Shown here in pieces: positions 16,352-23,768 of a DNA stretch of 34,913 nt. The number at the start of each line of letters is the position of its first letter. Position 1 is the stretch's first letter. Under the pieces are notes generated by a model, which saw only the letters and a list, made by a program, of their open reading frames with translations, searched no databases and was not told the origin of the DNA. Source of the DNA: Thermoproteota archaeon (GTDB taxonomy: Archaea > Thermoproteota > Nitrososphaeria_A > Caldarchaeales > Calditenuaceae); NCBI GenBank assembly GCA_030550155.1, contig JAUQPZ010000017.1:1-34913 (forward strand). The letters are read 5' to 3'. Both the position numbers and the translations under genes were made by a program.

Positions 16352-17829
16352 CCCCCATCATAAGTCTCAGAACTCAGAGGTTGTGGCAGGTCTTCGCGCT
16401 CCGGCTTCCTCCACGCCAGATAGACCGTGCTTAGCGGCCGCATGACTATAACCCGCGCCATCGCCTCGACGTCGAGGCCGCGCTTAAGCCTTCTTAACAG
16501 CTCTGACCTAGACCTGACATGCGCAGCCCTCAGCCTCTCAAGCCTCTCAACCGCCAGCCTCCTAACTCTCATCAACACGCTCCTCGGCATCGAGGCCAGA
16601 GCCTCCGCCGCCCGTTTCCAGGAGTATGCAGCCTCAACGTTGAAGCCCAGTGCCGCGAGCTTGTCGAAGAAGGGGTCGCGGGGTGGCGGCGCGTCAATCC
16701 TAGTCATGCCTGCTTTCTCGAAGAACGGGTTGTACCGGGCCATGACCGCCAGTGTCTCGACGTATGGTGTTGGTGAGAGTGGGAGTGTCTCTCTGACCAG
16801 CTTGGCTCCCAGGCCGATGCTCCTATACTTTGGATGGACTATGACGCGGGCGACTCGGGTGAAGAGGCTGTTCACCGTCTTAGCCCAGCCTGCCATGCCT
16901 CCAGCTTCCCTAAACTTTTCACGGAGAAAGGGAAAGGCTCTAAACCGGGACGAGAGCATCAATATCGGGGACGAGTAGACGATCACCCCCGCTAGCTCTC
17001 CTCCGACCCGCGCCCTGTAAACAGCCCTGACGCCAAAGACCCTCCCAGGCTTATAGTGGAGGTGCTTTAGCACCGCGTAGTCCTTCAAGCCGCCACGCTC
17101 AATCACGGCCTCTTCGAGGAGGCTGCAGGGCCGCGGCCCAGGAGAGAGATACTCCACGCTCACGGATGGGCCGAACCCCTTCCTCACCACTATGTCAGGG
17201 TTCAGGTCGGATGCTATATCCTCGTGCGTCGTCGCTGCGAGGACTGTCACGCCCCGCCGCCTAGCGGACTTTTGGAGACAGTAGGCCACGGCCTTCGCCG
17301 TCGCCCTGTCAAGTGTCGAGGTGAACTCGTCCAAGACCCAAGTCCTCGCCCTAGAGTCCAAGAGCCTCGCAATACGGTAGCGATATCTTTGCCCGTCGCT
17401 GAGCTCCTCGAATCTTCTGAGGAAGAGGTAGGCATCGTTGAGCCCCGCGAGGCTGAGCTTCTCTATCGCGTCCGAGACATCGTCTCCGAGAGTCTCGATA
17501 ATCGGGGCGTCGCGTCTAATCCTGATTCGGGATGCGTCAAGGACAGGCCTGAACTCTTCAAGCACACCCATCTCCTCCGCGACAGCTCTTAGGAGCAGGC
17601 TCTTACCACCCCCCGACTCTCCGAGGACAAGTAGGATTTGGCCTGGGTTGATCTCGAGCTGGAAGTCTTGAAAGACGGTGAAGACCTGCTCTTCGTCGAC
17701 TCCTATGCCGAATGCCTCGGCCACGGCTAATATGCGCCTCGACGGCCTCACCGAGGTCCTGAATCTCTTATCCACTCTGAAGAGTCGTCTGGCGAAATAC
17801 TCCGGCCTAGCCCTGACAGTTATCCTCAT
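16348..17829 (-). CDS. ABC-type ATPase fused to GNAT acetyltransferase domain (COG2401-like)
   Basis: Walker A GESGGGKS, signature LSDGQ, Walker B TWVLDEF, D-loop STLDRA, H-loop TTHED, followed by GNAT motif A VIVHPKYRSIGLGAKLVRE. Confidence 0.88.
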   Translation of the reverse strand: MRITVRARPEYFARRLFRVDKRFRTSVRPSRRILAVAEAFGIGVDEEQVFTVFQDFQLEINPGQILLVLGESGGGKSLLLRAVAEEMGVLEEFRPVLDASRIRIRRDAPIIETLGDDVSDAIEKLSLAGLNDAYLFLRRFEELSDGQRYRYRIARLLDSRARTWVLDEFTSTLDRATAKAVAYCLQKSARRRGVTVLAATTHEDIASDLNPDIVVRKGFGPSVSVEYLSPGPRPCSLLEEAVIERGGLKDYAVLKHLHYKPGRVFGVRAVYRARVGGELAGVIVYSSPILMLSSRFRAFPFLREKFREAGGMAGWAKTVNSLFTRVARVIVHPKYRSIGLGAKLVRETLPLSPTPYVETLAVMARYNPFFEKAGMTRIDAPPPRDPFFDKLAALGFNVEAAYSWKRAAEALASMPRSVLMRVRRLAVERLERLRAAHVRSRSELLRRLKRGLDVEAMARVIVMRPLSTVYLAWRKPEREDLPQPLSSETYDGG

Positions 17830-18116
17830 CGAGACCTCATCCTTTTGACAGGCTCGGTATGCCAGGCGGTCTCGGCCAGCTTCTTAACCACCACCAAGAC
17901 TCCGAGGTCAAAGAGCATCTTCTCGGCGGTGTCCAGCTCAACGCCCATAAAATCGCTCACGACCCCCACGAGGAGGCCCCAGGCCACGGCTGTGAAGAGC
18001 TCCGAGGGACTCAGAGCCTCGCCGCTCGCAGCTCGGGACTTTAGATAGCCTGAGACGCCGTAGACCAGGCCTGCCGCCGCTCCCACAAGAAGCCGCTCAA
18101 ACGACTGCTGACCCAC
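17826..18116 (-). CDS. Small membrane protein, holin-like by size only
   Basis: 96 aa with hydrophobic stretches LLVGAAAGLVYGVSGYL, LFTAVAWGLLVGVVSDF, LGVLVVVKKL; 4-nt overlap with the ABC-GNAT gene. Confidence 0.5.
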   Translation of the reverse strand: MGQQSFERLLVGAAAGLVYGVSGYLKSRAASGEALSPSELFTAVAWGLLVGVVSDFMGVELDTAEKMLFDLGVLVVVKKLAETAWHTEPVKRMRSR

Positions 18117-18170
18117 GGAGCCCGAGTCTCTTCTCAGAGAAATTAAATCTAAGAAGCTCTCGGGTGAGCG

Positions 18171-19358
18171 ATGAGCCTCCTCAAACGCTTCTTCGGAAAG
18201 TCTAGGAGGGTGGAGCAGCCCAAGGCCCTCACCTCAAGCCACATAGACGGCTACTGGGGCGAGCCGAGAGAGGTTGACTACCGAGGACTTCTACGCATAG
18301 CCCTCTCAGACGTCTCAGTAAGAATGTGCGTGGACGCCTACATAGCAGCTGCGGCCTCACCCGGCTACATAGTTAGCTCAAGCGACGAAGACGTCAAGGA
18401 ACTGGTTGAGAGGTATCTCGCCGAGCGCGGTGTCGAGACAAGCCAGCTCATAAAGAGGCTGATAAGCTCTCTGATGCTCTTCGACGAGGCCTTCGTCGAG
18501 ACCACCTCCGACTTCCCCAGACTGATTGCGCCGTGGACCATGAGTATTGTCAGGGACGAGTATGGCAGGGCTGAGAAGTATGTCCAGACGGAGCCTAGGA
18601 GGGTTGAGCTGGGGCTTGACGAGGTAATCCACGTAGTCTCGACGCCTTATCTCGACTTCGCCTACCCGGTGCCTAGGCTCCAGACACTCTACAGGCTCAT
18701 ACTGACCAAGAGGGAGGCGGAGGTCTTCTATTACCAGATACTGATGAGGAAGGGGATACCTGCCAAGGCCTTCATCTACCGCGGCTTGGACGCGGCGACG
18801 TTCAACGAGGCTGTCAGGGCGGTCCAGGGCTCGAAGCCTGGCGACACGCTGGCCCTGATGGGGGACTGGGAGGTCCTAGACCTCGGGAGCCCCGTCAAGG
18901 ACCTGGACCTCAACGGGTTGATGGAGTCCATCGAGCAGAGAATCTTGGCGCTTTTCGGTGTGCCGAGGATAATTCTAGGCTTCACGGAGGCGGCGACGCT
19001 TGAGACCTCGAGGAACCAGCTCGTCGTCTTCCAGCAGCGCGTCAAGGACCTCCAAGAGCTTGTCGCCTCCACGCTCACGGAGGCCTTCAGAAGGATACTC
19101 GGAGTAGGAGGCTTCTCGATAAAATTCAACGAGTGGACCAGCGCCGAGCAGCTCACAAGGCTGACATCCATGAAACTCGAGGCAGGTCTCATCTCGATAA
19201 ACGAGGCCAGAGCTCAGCTCGGACTACCAGAGGTCGACCTAGAATATGCGAGGGCCCCGCTCCCGCCAGCCCTCTCTAAAGCCCTGGCCGAGCGCATCTC
19301 AGAGTCCCTCGACGAGTTGGCATCTAGGCTGGCGGAATCGGGTGCTCCGCGTCGATGA
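18171..19358 (+). CDS. Phage portal protein
   Basis: YRGLLRIALSDVSVRMCVDAYIAAAAS...VIHVVSTPYLDFAYPVPRLQTLYR...MESIEQRILALFGVPRIILGFTEAATLETSRNQLVVFQQRVKDLQELV. Confidence 0.88.
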   Translation: MSLLKRFFGKSRRVEQPKALTSSHIDGYWGEPREVDYRGLLRIALSDVSVRMCVDAYIAAAASPGYIVSSSDEDVKELVERYLAERGVETSQLIKRLISSLMLFDEAFVETTSDFPRLIAPWTMSIVRDEYGRAEKYVQTEPRRVELGLDEVIHVVSTPYLDFAYPVPRLQTLYRLILTKREAEVFYYQILMRKGIPAKAFIYRGLDAATFNEAVRAVQGSKPGDTLALMGDWEVLDLGSPVKDLDLNGLMESIEQRILALFGVPRIILGFTEAATLETSRNQLVVFQQRVKDLQELVASTLTEAFRRILGVGGFSIKFNEWTSAEQLTRLTSMKLEAGLISINEARAQLGLPEVDLEYARAPLPPALSKALAERISESLDELASRLAESGAPRR

Positions 19359-19639
19359 GGTTTAGGGTGAAGAGGTGGCCGGAGGTCCGGGGGCTGCTGG
19401 CGGCCTTGCTGGCCCAAATCCTCGCCTCGCTCTCCTCGGCATTGGCTGTCTCAGCGGCCCTCACCCTGCCGGGCCTGGGCCTGTGGGAGACTAAGCTGGC
19501 CCTGCTCGTGCTGGTCTCGTCTCTCACGCTTATCGTGGGAGTGGAGGGCGGAAAATGCCCCCACACGGACCTAGCACTGACGGCCGCGGCCCTTGCCTCC
19601 ACATCCCAAGCACTCTACACCATGGTGATCTTGGCCTGA
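19355..19639 (+). CDS. Small multi-TM membrane protein
   Basis: 94 aa, about three TM helices; ATG overlaps the portal stop (ATGA). Confidence 0.6.
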   Translation: MRFRVKRWPEVRGLLAALLAQILASLSSALAVSAALTLPGLGLWETKLALLVLVSSLTLIVGVEGGKCPHTDLALTAAALASTSQALYTMVILA

Positions 19640-19755
19640 GGACCCTCACAGCCCTCGCAGTAACCCTTCCACCACTCTCCACAGCCCTGCTCCTCACAGG
19701 CCTCATAGGGCTTGAAGCCTATGTGGCGGTCAACACAGCCGCCCCTCCCGCCATA

Positions 19756-20247
19756 ATGGCCCTACAGGCCCTGCAACGTCTAAGGGCAGGAAAGACCAAG
19801 CTGGGCTTGGCTGAGGAAGAGCCCTGTAGTGTCTGCAAGCACCAGGAGAGGCGGAGTATTGAGGAGAAGGTAGCGGGCGGCGCGTCGCTGGACTCAGTCT
19901 CGGAAGAATACGGGTTGGAGGTGGATGAGCTCGTGACTCACACGGCGCTGCACGCCAGCAGGGCCCGGGAGAGGGAGGACTCAGGGGGGCTGGATATCGA
20001 GCGGGAGCTCTCCAGAATTCTTGAAGAGCTCAAGGAGATGCAGAGCGGCCTCAAGAGGATTGAAGCACTCTTCGAGGCGGGCGAGCTAAGAATTCAAGAC
20101 TATCTCAAGCTATTGGCCGAGAGAAGGGCCCTCATGAGAGACATCCGCACACTCTTGATAATCGTGGAGAGGGCTAGGCCGGGTAGGAGCTCCGAGCGGG
20201 ACCTCGGCTCACTTCTCAGACGCCTAAGAGGCCTGAGACAGGACTAG
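19756..20247 (+). CDS. Zn/HTH-like protein, candidate terminase small subunit or membrane-anchored regulator
   Basis: CSVCKHQERRSIEEKVAGGASLDSVSEEYGLEVDELVTHTALH resembles the CxxC-plus-HTH module of phage terminase small subunits. Conservative start at ATG 19756; frame is open and hydrophobic further upstream (track start 19555). Confidence 0.5.
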   Translation: MALQALQRLRAGKTKLGLAEEEPCSVCKHQERRSIEEKVAGGASLDSVSEEYGLEVDELVTHTALHASRAREREDSGGLDIERELSRILEELKEMQSGLKRIEALFEAGELRIQDYLKLLAERRALMRDIRTLLIIVERARPGRSSERDLGSLLRRLRGLRQD

Positions 20248-20550
20248 CCTTTTCGCCAGATATACAAAGCCTCTTACAAGATACTCTCGAACCATCAGCG
20301 CCAAGAGTGTGAAGGACAGGGCGAGGAGGGCGACGCCTAAAATACCCGCGACCGGGCTACCCCTCAAGACGCTAAACTCCCTCTCCTCGCAGACAACCGT
20401 AGAAGACCCTCCAGCCGCCCCAACAGCCTCCCTGCAGATCTCCACGCTGTATCCGCCCAGCTCCACGGGCCAGTCCGAGAGCAGCAGAACACCAGCCACA
20501 GCCAGAACAATCGCGGCAGCCGCGAGGCCGAGCCTGTAAAGCGCGCCCAC
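20224..20550 (-). CDS. Two-TM membrane protein with extracytoplasmic Cys pair
   Basis: 108 aa; TM1 LGLAAAAIVLAVAGVLLL, loop with EICREAV...VVCEER, TM2 AGILGVALLALSFTLLALMV. Confidence 0.55.
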   Translation of the reverse strand: MGALYRLGLAAAAIVLAVAGVLLLSDWPVELGGYSVEICREAVGAAGGSSTVVCEEREFSVLRGSPVAGILGVALLALSFTLLALMVREYLVRGFVYLAKRLVLSQAS

Positions 20551-20591
20551 AGATAGCAGTGCCCGGCGGAGCCAAAATATCCCTGAGAAGG

Positions 20592-20966
20592 CTAGTCGAC
20601 TCTTATCTCTCCCCGCTTAACCTTCCTAGCCACCTCGGGGATGCTGGTTACCGCGTAGTAGATGTGGCCGCAGCTATGTGCCCTGCAGTGCTCGCAGAAG
20701 AGCCTCCTGTCCCCTGTGTATGTGAGGTCCACGGTCTGGTTGAGGAGGAAGTCCCAGAGGGTTATTGTGGCGTTGCGGAAGTTGAAGTGCAGGACCTTGT
20801 TGTACCCGTTCCTGTAGGCCCAGTCGAGGATTATCGACTTGACCAAGTCGTTCTTGCTCACGCCCCGCTTCCTAGCCTCCCTCTCCAGCAGCTCGTCAAT
20901 CTCAGGCTTCAGCCTAATGCTCCAGACAGCCTCCTTCCCTGGCCGTCGCACAGTTTCACCACACAC
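20592..20966 (-). CDS. Ribbon-helix-helix regulator with C-terminal Cys/His putative Zn site
   Basis: VWSIRLKPEIDELLEREARKRGVSKNDLVKSIILDWAYRNG RHH pattern followed by FCEHCRAHSCGHIYYA. Confidence 0.75.
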   Translation of the reverse strand: MCGETVRRPGKEAVWSIRLKPEIDELLEREARKRGVSKNDLVKSIILDWAYRNGYNKVLHFNFRNATITLWDFLLNQTVDLTYTGDRRLFCEHCRAHSCGHIYYAVTSIPEVARKVKRGEIRVD

Positions 20967-20970
20967 TCTT

Positions 20971-21062
20971 AAGATATATATCTTGTCCTGAAATCAGGAA
21001 ATAACACCAGAGGTGGGAATCAGATGGATAACCATTACACAGTTATGGACAGTGGTTGTCCA
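20971..21062. promoter_or_regulatory. Divergent intergenic operator region with several dyads
   Basis: AAGATATATATCTT (20971-20984), TCCTGA-AA-TCAGGA (20986-20999), ATAAC-N9-GTTAT (21028-21046) and TGGACA-N5-TGTCCA (21046-21062), lying between two RHH genes. Confidence 0.6.
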
Positions 21063-21076
21063 CGGTTTGAGGGGTG

Positions 21077-21229
21077 ATGGTTTTGAGGAGGGCTCTAAGG
21101 GAGAGCAGGGATATACACATCAAGGTTCCGAGAGACCTATACGAGTCCTTGGCCGCTAGGGCGGCGGCCGAGAATATTCCAGTCTCGATGCTTATACGGA
21201 GGATTCTGAGGAGCGCTCTCGGAGTCTAA
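21077..21229 (+). CDS. Small CopG/Arc-like ribbon-helix-helix protein
   Basis: 50 aa ORF absent from the track: MVLRRALRESRDIHIKVPRDLYESLAARAAAENIPVSMLIRRILRSALGV. Confidence 0.75.
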   Translation: MVLRRALRESRDIHIKVPRDLYESLAARAAAENIPVSMLIRRILRSALGV

Positions 21230-21240
21230 GGGTGTGTGGG

Positions 21241-21522
21241 ATGCCGCGCCTGAGGAATAAGAGGGTTGCGCTGAGGCTGGTCAGACTTCTCGGCGACCTG
21301 TTGGCCTCCGAGCTTCCGCAGGTTAAGGGCCGCGAATTCGTTGTCGGCGCCGCGGAGTATAGGGCCCTCTACCGGCGGGTCTCGCCCAACTCTAGGCTAA
21401 GAGACCTCACATCCATGGCCATCCAATCCTTCAGCCAGCCAGTCATCGAGACTCCGCGATGGGTTTTGGAGGTTCTCGACAATAAGAAGCCAGTCCTGAA
21501 GCTGAGGGTAAAGACGCCTTGA
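21241..21522 (+). CDS. Hypothetical protein upstream of ParB-like gene
   Basis: Start trimmed to ATG at 21241 (MPRLRNKRVALRLVRLLGDLLAS...); TGA overlaps the TTG start of the ParB-like gene. Confidence 0.55.
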   Translation: MPRLRNKRVALRLVRLLGDLLASELPQVKGREFVVGAAEYRALYRRVSPNSRLRDLTSMAIQSFSQPVIETPRWVLEVLDNKKPVLKLRVKTP

Positions 21523-22349
21523 AGCTGGCTGTGGTCCCGCTTGACCAGATCCACAAGACATCCATGAACCCCCGACAGGTGGTTGAGAGGGAGAGGCTGG
21601 AGGCTCTCGCCAAGTCCGTCCAGCAGATAGGCATTACTCAGCCCCTCATACTCTGGTGGAACGGCGCAGCAGAGAGGTACGAGGTCTTAGACGGCTCGAG
21701 GAGGCTCGAGGCCGCTAAGCTCGCAGGGCTGAAGGAGGTGCAGGCAATAGTCTACGAGGTCTCCCAAGAGGAAGCGATGAAGATAGCCTTCTCAATACAC
21801 CTCAGCCAAGAAGACCTAACACCCGAAGAGCTCTTAAACTACATTGACCTGATGGTCCAGCGAGAGGTCTTCAGGAGCGTCGAAGAGGCCTGCAGACATT
21901 TCGGGGTCAGCCGCTCATGGTTCTACGAGCTTGAGAGGGCTGGGAGAATCCGCGACGAGAAGGTGGCCGTCAGCGTCAGGGCCGCCGTCGCCTCGTCCGA
22001 CCTCTCAGAGGAGGAAAAGAAGAGAGTCCTCGAGATGGTGAAGGAAAGGGGGCTCACGTCGCGGGAGGCTAGGCGGCTCATAGAGCTTTACGCATCGATG
22101 GGTCCGGAGGAGGCTGTGAGGATTGTGGAGGCCTCTAGGCCTAGGCTGGTTTACTCTGACCCGCTAACGGGCGAGGAAGTCTATGAGTGTGTCGGAGCTG
22201 CGAGCTACAGGCTGAGGGTCGTTGAGGGGTTCATCACGATAGAGGCGCGGGGATCCGGAGCTCTGAGGATACCCAGGGTAGATGCCTCCATCCTCGTGAA
22301 CCTGCTGAGGATGGTTGAGTCCGGGAGGGGCGCGAGGAGGCAACGCTAG
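21519..22349 (+). CDS. ParB/Spo0J-like protein (ParB N-terminal domain plus HTH)
   Basis: VVPLDQIHKTSMNPRQVVERERLEALAKSVQQIGITQPLILW...YEVLDGSRRLEAAKLAGLKEVQAIVY...SVEEACRHFGVSRSWFYELERAG. Confidence 0.88.
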   Translation: MKLAVVPLDQIHKTSMNPRQVVERERLEALAKSVQQIGITQPLILWWNGAAERYEVLDGSRRLEAAKLAGLKEVQAIVYEVSQEEAMKIAFSIHLSQEDLTPEELLNYIDLMVQREVFRSVEEACRHFGVSRSWFYELERAGRIRDEKVAVSVRAAVASSDLSEEEKKRVLEMVKERGLTSREARRLIELYASMGPEEAVRIVEASRPRLVYSDPLTGEEVYECVGAASYRLRVVEGFITIEARGSGALRIPRVDASILVNLLRMVESGRGARRQR

Positions 22350-22405
22350 ATGATTCGTACATCCAGCCTAAATTATACCCGCGACAATTCTGCATCGAGG
22401 TAGGT

Positions 22406-22996
22406 ATGAGGAATAGGTCTAAGCTCCTCGTGGGGGTTCTTGCAGTAGTCTCGGGCCTGCTTATCGCGGCCCTACTCTTCTCGCAGCAGGCATACAGCAT
22501 CTACACCCAATCCCCGCTCGGTCTGGGCGTAAGGATGAACTGTGCAGGTGTCGGATGCCGGGGCGTCGACGCTGTCTCGGAGGCCGGGCCTTTCTTGACG
22601 CATAATAGGGGTCGAGGCTGGTTTGGCCCCCGCGCAAACTACACTGCGACAGTGGAGGAGGTGCAGCTAGAGGGAAGGCTGACTGAGCTTGACAAAGGAT
22701 ACCTGGTCATAGAGAGTGGCGGTGAGAGATATACTGTGAAGACGCCGATGTGGCTGTTTGTCGATAATCAGTCCGTAAGCCTCGTGAGGCTTGCCTTCGA
22801 GGACAGGCTCAACGCCGGAGACCAGGTTAAGATCGTCGCGAACAGAGTTACAGTATCTAGGAATGACGGCTCTGAAGCAAGCTTCTACGTTCTCAGACAG
22901 CTCGTTGACTTGACGACGGGTCTGGAGGCCTCGCACCCCCTCCTGAGGCAAATGAGGGCCGGCTGGCGGAGCAGCATGGTGCTTGACGGCTTCTAG
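22406..22996 (+). CDS. Membrane-anchored/secreted hypothetical protein
   Basis: N-terminal TM LLVGVLAVVSGLLIAALLF followed by a beta-rich domain (ATVEEVQLEGRLTELDKGYLVIESGGERYTVKTP). Confidence 0.6.
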   Translation: MRNRSKLLVGVLAVVSGLLIAALLFSQQAYSIYTQSPLGLGVRMNCAGVGCRGVDAVSEAGPFLTHNRGRGWFGPRANYTATVEEVQLEGRLTELDKGYLVIESGGERYTVKTPMWLFVDNQSVSLVRLAFEDRLNAGDQVKIVANRVTVSRNDGSEASFYVLRQLVDLTTGLEASHPLLRQMRAGWRSSMVLDGF

Positions 22997-23064
22997 CGCG
23001 ATGAGGGCTTCCCCGCTACACGCGATACATATTTTTCCGGGATATTCACTAAACGCTGAGAGGA

Positions 23065-23727
23065 TTGATTGGGCTTTTACAGCTGCTTAGGCTGGACGTT
23101 GTCCTTGAGGCTGTCAGCCTGATACTTGGGCTGTTCATAGCTGTCCAGTCGCTCAGGGCTCACAGGGCCCTCAGGTCCAGCTCTTTCCTCTTCCTCGGAG
23201 TAGGCTTCACCTTGATGTCTGTGGCCATGCTGGTGAGAGTTGTGGTGGTGGGTCTGGTCATCGCGACCGCGCAGCCCATGTGGAGGCACTTCATCCTCCC
23301 AGTACTCGGCCTGGTCACCGTCGAGATGATATACTCGGCGATTAGGATAGTCGCCTACGTCGTCTTTATCGCGGCCTACGCGGCGTCTAGGCTGGCGGCG
23401 GCCCAAGCACCCATAATGGTCTTCCCCGCGCTGCTGGCGATCTACAACCCGCTCTTCGAGCTAGCCTCCGCAGCCCTGCTGATATACGTCGTGGTGGAGA
23501 CGGCCCACAACTGGCTTATAGACAGGCCCCGGGGCTCGGGAGCCATATTCGCAGGATTCCTCGCGCTGCTATTCAGCCACATCCTCTTCTTTCTGACACC
23601 GCTCAGCACCCTCTTCTACATCCTCGGACACTCAGCCCAGCTTTCAGGCCTCGTCATGATTCTGTTTGGAACCTATGAGGCAGGCTCCTCAGCCACCGCG
23701 CCAGCCCCAACACCCCCGCCATCATAA
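23065..23727 (+). CDS. Polytopic membrane protein
   Basis: 220 aa with several predicted TM helices; no family recognised. Confidence 0.6.
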   Translation: MIGLLQLLRLDVVLEAVSLILGLFIAVQSLRAHRALRSSSFLFLGVGFTLMSVAMLVRVVVVGLVIATAQPMWRHFILPVLGLVTVEMIYSAIRIVAYVVFIAAYAASRLAAAQAPIMVFPALLAIYNPLFELASAALLIYVVVETAHNWLIDRPRGSGAIFAGFLALLFSHILFFLTPLSTLFYILGHSAQLSGLVMILFGTYEAGSSATAPAPTPPPS

Positions 23728-23768
23728 TATGTTTAAGTGATGCTGCGCCTGTTCTGGCTGTTGGAGGT

